Of a DNA stretch of 64,000 nucleotides, positions 29,357-38,139 are shown piece by piece (positions within the stretch are counted from its first letter, which is position 1; each line of letters opens with the position of its first letter). Under the pieces are notes generated by a model that did no database searches, was not told the origin of the DNA, and saw nothing but the letters and a program-made list of their open reading frames with translations. The position numbers were made by a program, and so were the translations under genes. Source of the stretch: Pseudomonadota bacterium (GTDB lineage Bacteria; Desulfobacterota; Desulfobulbia; Desulfobulbales; Desulfocapsaceae); assembly GCA_018821985.1 (NCBI GenBank), contig JAHJKP010000008.1:62001-126000 (forward strand), given 5' to 3'.

Positions 29357-31366
29357 TCACCTCTTGTTGCCACCACCCTCTCGGGCCAGTGCTTCCTGAA
29401 AATGGTCAAAGCACAGAGGTGTCAGGCCCGTCTCAGGATCAAGTTGCAGGGCTCCTTCCAGGTATTGGCCCATAAACTGCTCTTCCCGTCGACGCAGCTC
29501 GGCCAAGGGGAAACGGGGACGAATCTTCTTTCCGGACCCAGCCTTCATTTTTCTTTTTGCAGGCAGGGGCCACGCCTTGGCAAAGACCCTTTGTCCATAG
29601 CGCAGCAGATACAAAAACGAATGATGGGTGGAAATGGCCCCGGCCCAGGGGTAATGATCGAGCTGATAGCGGGAGGAGAGGTCATCAATCTGCGCGTCCA
29701 GTTGGGCGGATTGGCGGTCAGTGATAATTGTCCCGGCAGCACGAACGGTATAAAGTGGGAAGAGCCTGAACACGTCGCCTGCCGTAAAGTAGATGGAATC
29801 AATACCAAACTCTTCCGGCCGACAGGCAATCCTGGAGCCCGGGGTCAGGCCGAAGGTGCCGACGATAAACTGATCCACGACCTTTCTTTCTACCGTCAAC
29901 AGGTCCAACGTCGCCTTGGCCTCCTTGAATCCTTCGCCCGGATGACCGAGAAAGGTCATCCAGGCAGTGGAGATTCCGGCCTGATGGAAATGACGATTAA
30001 CCGAGCGAATGCGCTCAGGTGTTGTCCCCTTGTGCATAAGGCGCAGGACCGCCTGCGAACAGCTCTCAACCCCGAAGGCCACGGCCCGCAGGCCAGACAG
30101 GTAGAGCAGACGACAACGCTCAGGGGTATAGGCCGCCTCAATACGCAGATCTGTCGACCAGTAAATCTCAAGCCCGCTATCGAGGATTTCCTGGGCCAGA
30201 CGAAAGGCATAGTCGGGCGAGAGGACATCGCAGGAGAGATAAAAATTGGCAACGCCAAACTCCTCCTGCAACGCCTGCAGATCGGCCACGGCCTGTTGTA
30301 CGGGGATCTCCCGGTAGGCATGCGCTCCAGATTGATTAAAGCCATAGCCGCAGAAAGAGCATTTATTCCAGTAGCAGCCCCTGGTCGGACTATAGAGAAG
30401 CATGGGTGAGGGCGCCAGATAGAGTTTCAGATCGAGATCGGAATAGTCTGGTGCCACGCTCTTCACCAGATCCAGAACCCAGGGCGGCCCCTGATGGACA
30501 ACGCCGCTGACCTTATCGCGGGTGATCAGATTGGGGATAGCGGCAAGTTGTTCCTGATCAGGAAGGCCGTCAGCGAGCAGGGGCAGAAGCTGTTCCAAGG
30601 CCTTCTCTCCCTCCTGCATGGTGATGGCGTCCACATGGTCTAAAATCAAGGACACCACCTCAGGACGGCCATAACGGACCATTAAATCAAGGCAAGGCCC
30701 ACCCAGCATCAGGAAACAGCAAGGAAAGGCGTCCCTGAGCAGACGGCAGAGATAAAATGCCTCGGGAATCTGGGAGACAAAGGTCAGAGAGATCCCGACA
30801 AAGCGCGGAGGTTCAAGTTCGGCCAACTGCTGGCGATAAAAACGATCAAGGAGACTTCTGCGATGAGTGATATAGGAGTCCAGAAGAGTGAAATCCCAAG
30901 GCGCCACCAGGTGATCTGCCCGATTGCAGTTGAAGCGAAAAGGGAAATAGACCGCCTCCATGATCCGAAAGAGATCTTCAATGCCATCACGACCCGCACC
31001 GTAAGCGGCCCGATCATAAAAGCTGCGCTCATCCCGCATCACCGTCATGAGCGCAGCAAAATCCTGAAAGAGAGGCAGAGCCTCTGCCACCCGTCGATAT
31101 TCCATCTGCTCGGAAAGAGTTAAGCTTTCCCGACCATTCAACACCTGAAACCGTGCCGACAAGCGCTGTTGCCATTCGTCAGTGGTGGACTCAGCCGTCA
31201 GGACAGAAAAGGCCTCGACATTCAGATCCCGGACTGTCACCGGAATCCCCCGCCTGCCCAGATATCCCTTGAGAGTGGGCAGACTCACATAGGGCCAGGT
31301 AGGATCGGCAAAAGGCGGGTAGATCAGCAAGGATTTTCCTGCAGAGGGTGAACCATGATTACTCAT
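29357..31366 (-). CDS. B12-binding domain radical SAM protein
   Basis: This 669-residue enzyme of the cobalamin-dependent radical SAM class has an N-terminal B12-binding-like Rossmann domain (LLIYPPFADPTWPYVSLPTL, no clear DXHXXG) and a radical SAM core from about residue 320. The cluster motif is GCYWNKCSFCG, that is CX4CX2C rather than the usual CX3CX2C. Similar proteins modify peptides, hopanoids or small molecules, and the substrate here is unknown. It lies 25 bases after the hydantoinase-like gene on the same strand, so the two are probably cotranscribed. Confidence 0.85.
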   Translation of the reverse strand: MSNHGSPSAGKSLLIYPPFADPTWPYVSLPTLKGYLGRRGIPVTVRDLNVEAFSVLTAESTTDEWQQRLSARFQVLNGRESLTLSEQMEYRRVAEALPLFQDFAALMTVMRDERSFYDRAAYGAGRDGIEDLFRIMEAVYFPFRFNCNRADHLVAPWDFTLLDSYITHRRSLLDRFYRQQLAELEPPRFVGISLTFVSQIPEAFYLCRLLRDAFPCCFLMLGGPCLDLMVRYGRPEVVSLILDHVDAITMQEGEKALEQLLPLLADGLPDQEQLAAIPNLITRDKVSGVVHQGPPWVLDLVKSVAPDYSDLDLKLYLAPSPMLLYSPTRGCYWNKCSFCGYGFNQSGAHAYREIPVQQAVADLQALQEEFGVANFYLSCDVLSPDYAFRLAQEILDSGLEIYWSTDLRIEAAYTPERCRLLYLSGLRAVAFGVESCSQAVLRLMHKGTTPERIRSVNRHFHQAGISTAWMTFLGHPGEGFKEAKATLDLLTVERKVVDQFIVGTFGLTPGSRIACRPEEFGIDSIYFTAGDVFRLFPLYTVRAAGTIITDRQSAQLDAQIDDLSSRYQLDHYPWAGAISTHHSFLYLLRYGQRVFAKAWPLPAKRKMKAGSGKKIRPRFPLAELRRREEQFMGQYLEGALQLDPETGLTPLCFDHFQEALAREGGGNKR

Positions 31367-31391
31367 AAGATGCTAAGGTTTCAACCCACCC

Positions 31392-33098
31392 TTATAGTTG
31401 ACGCTTAGTATCGGACAGGGAGATGCTGAGAGCAGAAGCACCCTTGCCAAGCAGGGCGGCGCCAATAGCGTTGCCGACCTCGCAATGCTCCGGGAAAGTG
31501 ACGGTGGTGCCCAGCCTCTTGGCCACGCCAGGCAGGAAATAGCGGGAAGCGGCCCCAATGCCGATCAAAGGTATTTTCAGGGAGAATTCAACACCAAGTA
31601 CCGGATGACTGTCACGGCTGGTGATAAACGAGGTCAGCGATTTTCCCCAGTAGCGATGAATGATATAATCGATGATCAAATCCTCAATCTGTTTTTCGGT
31701 ACGGCGCATGACCTCCTGACAGAACTGTTCAGGATCGCCCCCCTTGATCCGGGCCAGAACAGCAGCCCCATCTTTGGCAGCCTCACTATTTCCAAGAGAA
31801 ATCAGGCCCAGCACATGCAAAGCATCGGTGGGGGTAAAGCCGGTTTCAAAGATTAACTGGGCCCGGGCCAGTCCCTCCAGATGTTTTTCCAGGGGAACAG
31901 AGGAAATCCCGATGGCAGCTCCAATGGCCGCAGGTGTTGCCGGCCCATGCTGACGGAGAAAAGTAATCACCAAATCATCAAGACCCGCCGGCACTGCCGC
32001 CTCGGCGACCAGCCCAATACAGCGGGAGGAGGCGCTGGCACCTAACCATTCAGAGGCCTGAGGGAGAATCGCGCCATGGATGGAAGAAGAGCGACTGGCA
32101 GAAGCGGCCATAGAGAGGGGGACAACCCGGGCAGGCCCGATGTGAAGTGCGCCCTGCTCATCGATCAGCACATGACTGTCGCCACCGATTCCCCCGGTAA
32201 ACATATCAATGGCCTCCACATGGGTCTGCCACTCGCCTATCTGACAACCATCAGAGGCCAGAATCGGCCTGCCGTTCTCAATCATGGCAATATCCGTGGT
32301 GGTGCCGCCCACATCAATGACCAGGGCGTCACCAATAGTCTGCAATGCCCCGAAATGAGCCGTACAGGCAGGACCGCTTGCCACAGTCACCCCGGCCCGC
32401 TCCACGGCCTGATCAATGGTCACGGTCTGACCATTGCCGCCGATGATCACCACCGGACAGGAGAGCTCCTGCTTGATCATGGCAACCTGAACGCCACCAA
32501 TATAGTCCTGCATCAGGGGCATGAGCTTGGCGTGGAGGGCGGCGGTGGCGGCCCTCTCCCGCATCCCTGCCTGCTGGCTTATCCGGTAGGAACAGAAGAC
32601 CGGCTTGGGATCAAGCATGCCAATGGCCTTTTCCGCTACCAGCTCATGGGTGGGATTTTCCATGGACATGGCGCTGCAGACCGCATAGGCATCCACCTCA
32701 CTGGCCAGACCCCGTACCGTATCGACCAGATTCTCCAGATCCAGTGGCTCTTCTTCGACGCCCTGAATGGTATGGCCACCCTTGATAAAGACCACAGCCA
32801 CCACCGGCAGACGGAAATGTTTGACATAGCCGATCACAAAAAGGCCAACTCTGGCCCCTTTGCCTTCGACCACGGCATTGGTGGCCAGAGTGGTGGAGAC
32901 AGCCAGTTGCTCAATATCTGAGGCTGCGACCCCGGATCCCTGCAGAAGGGCGGCCAGAACCTGGCCTGTTCCCGTGGCCAGATGGTAATGGGTGGTCGGT
33001 TCCTTGGCCGTGGCCATGATCGCCCCGCTGTCTGTCTCGATAAGCACCCCGTCAGTGTAGGTACCACCCGTATCTATTCCAATGATGTATTTTTTCAT
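31392..33098 (-). CDS. Hydantoinase/oxoprolinase family protein (HyuA-like)
   Basis: The 568-residue protein has the ASKHA-type nucleotide-binding fold of hydantoinase A and 5-oxoprolinase: GIDTGGTYTDGVLIE at the N-terminus, VIDVGGTTTDIAMIENG in the middle and an N-terminal VSTTLATNAVVEG. These enzymes use ATP to open cyclic imides or lactams or to carboxylate ketones. It is shorter than catabolic HyuA (usually above 650), and no HyuB-type subunit is adjacent, so a hydantoinase reaction is not assured. It heads a minus-strand operon with the radical SAM gene and possibly mobB. The 213 bases upstream contain no other gene. Confidence 0.85.
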   Translation of the reverse strand: MKKYIIGIDTGGTYTDGVLIETDSGAIMATAKEPTTHYHLATGTGQVLAALLQGSGVAASDIEQLAVSTTLATNAVVEGKGARVGLFVIGYVKHFRLPVVAVVFIKGGHTIQGVEEEPLDLENLVDTVRGLASEVDAYAVCSAMSMENPTHELVAEKAIGMLDPKPVFCSYRISQQAGMRERAATAALHAKLMPLMQDYIGGVQVAMIKQELSCPVVIIGGNGQTVTIDQAVERAGVTVASGPACTAHFGALQTIGDALVIDVGGTTTDIAMIENGRPILASDGCQIGEWQTHVEAIDMFTGGIGGDSHVLIDEQGALHIGPARVVPLSMAASASRSSSIHGAILPQASEWLGASASSRCIGLVAEAAVPAGLDDLVITFLRQHGPATPAAIGAAIGISSVPLEKHLEGLARAQLIFETGFTPTDALHVLGLISLGNSEAAKDGAAVLARIKGGDPEQFCQEVMRRTEKQIEDLIIDYIIHRYWGKSLTSFITSRDSHPVLGVEFSLKIPLIGIGAASRYFLPGVAKRLGTTVTFPEHCEVGNAIGAALLGKGASALSISLSDTKRQL

Positions 33099-33311
33099 AA
33101 TTCCTTGTCGAACCTCATGCGATTGTATTCACAATCAAGATAATTTCTTCACGTCCTTGTCATCGATGGTCTACCACGTCATATTTGCTGATGCCACCTT
33201 TCAATTCGTATAAAACAATAGCAGGATTTTTTAAAGGGTTATAATATACTGTCCTTACGCTAAATCAATCACCATAATCCTCAGCCCAGTCCTGATTCCT
33301 TTATTACCGCC

Positions 33312-34049
33312 ATGTTACCCACTAGCAAAGACACCATTTTCGCCATCAACCAGATCCAGGAAGATTTTGTCTTTAGCGAACGGGTCGCCCAGGTCTTCGA
33401 TGACATGCTTGACCGCTCCATTCCTTTTTACCAGGAGGTCATCAAGGGAACGGCCCGACTCCTCGACACCTTTCTCCACCAGGATGACACGGTCATTGAT
33501 CTTGGCTGTGCCACCGGCACCACCCTGCTGCAACTCGCCCGGCTGTTGCCGGAGAAGGGACTGCAATTCAAGGGAATCGACAACTCGCCCGCTATGCTCC
33601 ACAAGGCCCGCCTGAAGGCTGAGATGTTCTCCAAACAGGACCAGGTCTCCTTTGTTGCCCGGGACATCACCGATCTGGATCAGACCGATACCGGGGCCTT
33701 TCTCCTCAACTACACCCTTCAGTTCATCCGCCCCCTGCGCCGCAAGGACTTTATCCACAGACTTTTTGACAACCTGCGTCCCGGAGGCGTCCTGATCCTC
33801 AGTGAAAAAAAGATTTCCCACGACCCTCTGCTCAACCGTAAATATATCGACATTTACCATCAGTTCAAGCTGGAACGCGGCTATTCAGAGCTGGAGATTG
33901 CCAAAAAAAGAGAGGCCCTGGAAAATATCCTGATCCCCTTTTCCATTGAAGAAAACCGGGAGCTCCTTCTGGGCGCCGGATTTACAAACGTCGAGACCTT
34001 CTTCCAATGGTTCAATTTCGTCTCCTTTATTGCCATCAAACCGGGTTGA
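33312..34049 (+). CDS. cmoA: tRNA carboxy-S-adenosyl-methionine synthase CmoA
   Basis: CmoA makes carboxy-SAM from SAM and prephenate, the donor used by CmoB to modify wobble uridine 34 of tRNAs. The 245-residue Rossmann methyltransferase-fold protein has DLGCATGTTLLQLARLLP and FKGIDNSPAML, and its length matches the E. coli protein. CmoB follows six bases after the stop, the standard pairing. Confidence 0.95.
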   Translation: MLPTSKDTIFAINQIQEDFVFSERVAQVFDDMLDRSIPFYQEVIKGTARLLDTFLHQDDTVIDLGCATGTTLLQLARLLPEKGLQFKGIDNSPAMLHKARLKAEMFSKQDQVSFVARDITDLDQTDTGAFLLNYTLQFIRPLRRKDFIHRLFDNLRPGGVLILSEKKISHDPLLNRKYIDIYHQFKLERGYSELEIAKKREALENILIPFSIEENRELLLGAGFTNVETFFQWFNFVSFIAIKPG

Positions 34050-34054
34050 ACCGA

Positions 34055-35038
34055 ATGCCATCTTCCATCGATTATCTTTCCCTACTCCCGGAAACCGCCT
34101 GCCGTCAGGAGATTTTTTCCCTCCACCAAGAGCGGCAGCAATGGGTCAATCAACAAAAGAAGGGCTTTCTCCGCTACCGCACACCCTATGAATCGCTTGC
34201 CCCTTTTGTTGCCCGGACCGTCGACTGTACTGGAGATACCGTCATCATCGGTGGTCCCGACGAACTGAATTCCAGCGAACAGGTGCAGGTCAAAGAGGCC
34301 ATGCGCGCCTTTATGCCCTGGCGCAAAGGTCCCTTTTCAGTCTTTGGCATCGATATCGACGCCGAATGGCGGAGTGAACGCAAATGGCAGCGTCTGCTGC
34401 CGATGCTGCCCGACCTGGAGGACAAGATTGTCGCCGATATCGGCTGCAACAACGGCTACTACATGTTCCGCATGGCCCCCTATCGCCCCAAACTGGTCTT
34501 GGGCCTGGAGCCCTCCATGCAGCACTATTACTGTTTCAAGGCCTTGAACAGCATGGCCAGACAGGACGCGCTCCATATTGACCTGCTCGGCGTGGAACAT
34601 CTCTCCCTTTTCCCTGATTGCTTTGATGTCCTCTTCCTTATGGGCATCATCTACCACCGCGCCTCACCCATTGATGTGCTGCGTGACATCTATCAATCAC
34701 TGCGCCCCGGCGGCACCCTGCTGCTGGAATCCCAGGCAATCCCCGGCGATGCGCCCATTGCCCTCTTTCCCGACAAGACCTATGCCAAGGTGCCCGGCAC
34801 CTATTTTATCCCCACCGGCTATTGCCTGCAACTGTGGATGGAAAAGGCAGGCTTTGATGAGGTGGAACTCTTCTGCCAGCACCCCATGAGTGCAGAAGAA
34901 CAACGATCCACCGAATGGATGCGCTTTGAATCGTACAGCGATTTTATCGATCCGCTGAACCCGGCGCTGACCGTGGAGGGATATCCGGCTCCGCACCGCG
35001 TCTTCCTGCGAGGCAGGAAAAAATCAATCTCACCCTGA
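34055..35038 (+). CDS. cmoB: tRNA U34 carboxymethyltransferase CmoB
   Basis: CmoB transfers the carboxymethyl group from carboxy-SAM to 5-hydroxyuridine 34, giving cmo5U in tRNAs that read all four codons of a box. The ATG at 34055 gives 327 residues, matching the family. The SAM-site motif VADIGCNNGYYMFRM and the conserved GIDIDAEWRSERKW segment are present. A longer frame beginning at 34007 would overlap cmoA and is not supported. After the stop, about 150 bases without a recognised element precede the next gene. Confidence 0.95.
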   Translation: MPSSIDYLSLLPETACRQEIFSLHQERQQWVNQQKKGFLRYRTPYESLAPFVARTVDCTGDTVIIGGPDELNSSEQVQVKEAMRAFMPWRKGPFSVFGIDIDAEWRSERKWQRLLPMLPDLEDKIVADIGCNNGYYMFRMAPYRPKLVLGLEPSMQHYYCFKALNSMARQDALHIDLLGVEHLSLFPDCFDVLFLMGIIYHRASPIDVLRDIYQSLRPGGTLLLESQAIPGDAPIALFPDKTYAKVPGTYFIPTGYCLQLWMEKAGFDEVELFCQHPMSAEEQRSTEWMRFESYSDFIDPLNPALTVEGYPAPHRVFLRGRKKSISP

Positions 35039-35192
35039 CAACAAAGAAAAAACATGGCAAAACTTGCCTTTGAATGCAGGTGTGGTATAGAATTGAGCAT
35101 GAAACTTTCCAATGATACTTAGAAGCCGTCTCTGATATGCGGACGGTGATATTTATTTTATTACAGCGGCTTAATGAATAAGGAGCACATAT

Positions 35193-35744
35193 ATGGATCA
35201 GAAATCCTGTACCCTCTGCAGTGGCGGCCTGAAAGGGGCCGAGGCAACCTTTGGTGAGACGGCAGAACAATGGGGCGTAAAAGAGATTATCTACACCTTT
35301 GAAGGGCACAAGCTGCATCGGGAAAACAATGCGGTCTATCTCAGCCAGCAGGATCTGGAACGGGGCGATATAAGCATGGAGTTGGCCTCAAAGATGCTCA
35401 ACCGCACCTATTATGAGACCTCCAAGATCAGAAAGGTATTGCAAACCATCTTTCATATGGTCAACAACGGCCATCAGATATTTGTCATTGGCACCATCCT
35501 CGACGACAATTCAGTAAAGGGTGGTACCGGCTGGGCTGTGGAACTGGCCAAACTGTTCAACCGCCCCCTCCACGTCTTTGATCAGCCCCGTAAACAATGG
35601 TTTACCTGGAAAGAGAACCAGTGGCAGCCGGATACCCCGATCATTGAATACAACACCTTTGTAGGGTCAGGTACCAGGTATCTCAGTGATGCCGGCCGTG
35701 AGGCCATCATAAAACTTTTTGAGGACTCTTTTGGCCCTCAATAA
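35193..35744 (+). CDS. SLOG-like Rossmann-fold protein with N-terminal CXXC
   Basis: The function is unknown. The 183-residue protein begins with CTLCSGGLKGAEATFGETA, where GG-X2-GAE-X2-F is typical of the SLOG nucleotide-binding superfamily, and later has IGTILDDNSVKGGTGWAVEL, the second nucleotide-contact region. A CXXC replaces the usual small residues before the first loop. SLOG proteins bind nucleotides or related ligands in cytokinin activation, DNA uptake and some conflict systems. AAGGAG lies eight bases before the ATG. It is followed 39 bases later by the HIT gene. The superfamily call is by motif only. Confidence 0.6.
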   Translation: MDQKSCTLCSGGLKGAEATFGETAEQWGVKEIIYTFEGHKLHRENNAVYLSQQDLERGDISMELASKMLNRTYYETSKIRKVLQTIFHMVNNGHQIFVIGTILDDNSVKGGTGWAVELAKLFNRPLHVFDQPRKQWFTWKENQWQPDTPIIEYNTFVGSGTRYLSDAGREAIIKLFEDSFGPQ

Positions 35745-35783
35745 TTCCATTTCCTCTTGACCTAACACTGTAAGAGAAAAATC

Positions 35784-36128
35784 ATGAATAAACACTGCCT
35801 TTTTTGCAAGATTCTTGCCGGCGAGATCCCAGCGGACAAACTCTATGAAGACGATGAGTTTCTAGCCTTCCGGGATATCTCACCCCAGGCACCTGTCCAT
35901 TTTCTACTCATCCCCAAAAAACATATTGTTGGTCCGGCATTCCTGGAGACCGAAGATGAGCAGCTCATGGGCAAGATGATGCGCATAGGCGCACGGCTTG
36001 CCAAGGAACTCGAGCTCATTGATGGGTACCGGATGATCTTTAACAATGGTGCGGCTGCAGGCCAGACCGTCTTTCACATCCATCTCCACGTTCTCGGCGG
36101 CCGCCAGTTACTCTGGCCGCCAGGCTAA
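35784..36128 (+). CDS. HIT family nucleotide hydrolase (HinT-like)
   Basis: This 114-residue histidine-triad protein has the metal-binding-like CLFCKILAGEIPA at the N-terminus and the catalytic triad QTVFHIHLHVLGGR near the C-terminus. HinT-type enzymes hydrolyse AMP-N or AMP-S bonds such as aminoacyl adenylates and AMP-lysine. Length and motifs are ordinary for the bacterial group. The 235 bases between it and the next gene contain no recognised element. Confidence 0.93.
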   Translation: MNKHCLFCKILAGEIPADKLYEDDEFLAFRDISPQAPVHFLLIPKKHIVGPAFLETEDEQLMGKMMRIGARLAKELELIDGYRMIFNNGAAAGQTVFHIHLHVLGGRQLLWPPG

Positions 36129-36363
36129 TTCCAGAAATTCAGAAAGTCAGCACGGGGCCGGCCACAAACAAAAAGGCCGCCCTCCGTGCTGACCGAGACC
36201 AAGCTATTCCAGCTCTTCCCCAAATAACTCCCCGTCCGCCAGAACTCAATCCGTCGTTTCACTGGAACCTGCTGATATGAACGACCGTTGTCAAATTCGT
36301 GCAATTCAGTCTGGTAATCTAAATTTTGTGAGTCTGAACCCGAGTCAATAGATTTTGGAAGAA

Positions 36364-36990
36364 ATGTACGTAATTCACGAAGAACCCGAATTTGTCGTGG
36401 TCGTAAAGGCAAGTGGGCTGCTCTCTGTTCCTGGACGTGGTCCGGAAAACCTGGATTGTGTCAGCGAACGGGTGAAAGCACGGTATCCGGGCTGCATCGA
36501 ACAGCCCTCAGTTCACCGCCTTGATATGGACACTTCGGGGTTGTTGGTGGTCGCTCGAACCAAAGAGGCACATCGTAACATCTCTATTCAGTTTCAAGAG
36601 AGCGAGGTAACTAAACGCTATATCGCCATGCTTGACGGCGAATTAGATGGCGAGGAGGGTATCGTCGAACTTCCTTTCCGCCTCGATATTGACAATAGAC
36701 CTCATCAAATTTATGATCCGGTTCACGGAAAGGTGGGAATTACCCACTGGAAAAAACTCCTGGTAAAAGATGGCAAAACACGAATCGAGTTTAAACCTAT
36801 CACCGGAAGAACACATCAGCTCAGGGTTCACTCCGCTTCCAAACACGGTCTCGGAATTCCTATTGTCGGCGATCCGCTCTACGGAACTGGAACTGGCCCG
36901 GGATTGCTGAAGCTACATGCCTGCTATCTTTCCTTTGCTCACCCAAGGACTGGTGAGAGTCTCGAATTTAACTCGGAACCTCTGTTCTAA
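36364..36990 (+). CDS. RluA-family pseudouridine synthase, catalytic domain only
   Basis: The protein of about 208 residues holds the complete catalytic core of RluA-type rRNA/tRNA pseudouridine synthases: VHRLDMDTSGLLVVART with the catalytic Asp, ITGRTHQLRVH and the GDPLYG loop. There is no S4 or other RNA-binding domain. GGAAG precedes the ATG at 36364; a TTG at 36355 is in frame. The next gene encodes what looks like the accessory N-terminal domain normally fused in front of this core in larger RluA-type enzymes. Codon use is less GC-rich than in the cmoAB genes, hinting at separate origin. Confidence 0.88.
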   Translation: MYVIHEEPEFVVVVKASGLLSVPGRGPENLDCVSERVKARYPGCIEQPSVHRLDMDTSGLLVVARTKEAHRNISIQFQESEVTKRYIAMLDGELDGEEGIVELPFRLDIDNRPHQIYDPVHGKVGITHWKKLLVKDGKTRIEFKPITGRTHQLRVHSASKHGLGIPIVGDPLYGTGTGPGLLKLHACYLSFAHPRTGESLEFNSEPLF

Positions 36991-37092
36991 CCCCGATGAA
37001 CGGGATAAGTGCCTTATCAGAAAAAATTCTTTGAAAAAACAAGAAATTTTTCTGTAAGTCACTAAATATTTTTGCCGGATCATGCTGTTGCC

Positions 37093-37956
37093 ATGAAAAA
37101 TATTACCGATATAGACCACTTGATTACTGCACTTCCCAAAGATACGACCTGCTACGGGTATTGTACAGCTTGTGATGAGGTTCATTATCTGACAGAGGGA
37201 AACAGCCGCAAATATGCTCTCGAGCTGATGGCAGAACTCGAGCAGAACAAACGGATTGACTTTCATCGACCAGATCCGGAACCAATATTCTCCACAGACT
37301 GCCTCTGGGAAAAAAGAGGCGGACAGATGTTTGGGGTGTTGGAATGTGTCGATGCCGATGGAAATACCGTAGTGCTTCGTGCATTTTCCGGACAGTTCAA
37401 CACACGCTGGCAAGCAGAGGGCTGGGTTCCACCGACTTTTGACCTGGATGGATACTACCAGCTGATGGCAAAAATCGAGTCGGCGATCCAGCAAATGACC
37501 GACGATATTGAGTCCTGCAAACAAAAAGCAGACCAAGGTAAATACAAGTTCGAAGAAGCCATGCGTTCTGGTGGTCGTGCGGCACAGAAAGATTGCCGCA
37601 GGCAGATGCGGGAGGCATTTATAACGCTCGACCTTGCAAAGAAAAACCGGAGAACATATTCCCAATCCATGATGAGTGTCTTTCAGGATCTGTATCAACT
37701 CCAAAATTTCAAAGGTGATCAGCGTTCCATCCTGAATGTCTTTTATGAAGACCGGGGAATTCCCACCGGATCCGGCGACTGCTGCGCCCCAAAACTCCTC
37801 CAGGCCGCCGCCCAAAACGGGCTGACGCCTCTCGGACTGACCGAATTCTACTTTGGCAAGGAAAATAAATCTTCTACAAAGTACCACAAAGAATTCTATC
37901 CCGGCTGTAAAAACAAATGCCAGCCAATTCTAGGCTACATGCTTTGCGGCCTTTAA
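37093..37956 (+). CDS. Stand-alone homologue of the N-terminal domain of large RluA-type synthases
   Basis: This 287-residue protein has FGVLECVDADG and RAFSGQFNTRW near residues 80-115, a central helical charged region (130-215) and a Cys-rich C-terminus (GDCCAPKLLQAAAQNGL, then YPGCKNKCQPILGYML). From knowledge of the family, the same sequence features form the N-terminal half of RluA-family synthases of around 550 residues. Here the domain is a separate gene downstream of the catalytic gene, so the order is inverted. It probably acts with it. The ATG at 37093 is preferred over a TTG at 37072. A terminator hairpin follows. Confidence 0.72.
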   Translation: MKNITDIDHLITALPKDTTCYGYCTACDEVHYLTEGNSRKYALELMAELEQNKRIDFHRPDPEPIFSTDCLWEKRGGQMFGVLECVDADGNTVVLRAFSGQFNTRWQAEGWVPPTFDLDGYYQLMAKIESAIQQMTDDIESCKQKADQGKYKFEEAMRSGGRAAQKDCRRQMREAFITLDLAKKNRRTYSQSMMSVFQDLYQLQNFKGDQRSILNVFYEDRGIPTGSGDCCAPKLLQAAAQNGLTPLGLTEFYFGKENKSSTKYHKEFYPGCKNKCQPILGYMLCGL

Positions 37957-37975
37957 GTGATCAAAAGTTTCTTTG

Positions 37976-38004
37976 AACTAAAGGGGGCTGACCCCTTTAG
38001 TTTA
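37976..38004 (+). terminator. Rho-independent terminator-like hairpin
   Basis: Perfect 11-base arms (AACTAAAGGGG at 37976-37986 and CCCCTTTAGTT at 37992-38002) surround a five-base loop. A short T-containing tail follows. It lies 20 bases after the stop of the accessory RluA gene and would end that transcript before the convergent ABC-F gene. Confidence 0.7.
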
Positions 38005-38139
38005 TTTGCCTTTCATTTGTCGAATGTCTTAATCTCTTGGTAATTCGACAAGTTGACCTTTCTATTGAATTGCGGCTTTGAAACGCAGAGACTCTCTTGG
38101 TCAAGATCTCTCCTCTCGATACACATTACAAATCCAGAA

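Noticed and set aside
36096-36121. Inverted repeat GGCGGCC/GGCCGCC at the end of the HIT gene
   Set aside because: It lies in coding sequence with conserved residues and has a 12-base loop; no T tract follows.
36125-36412. 95-codon minus-strand frame between the HIT and RluA genes
   Set aside because: No recognisable features, no ribosome binding site, and it overlaps the start of the RluA gene.
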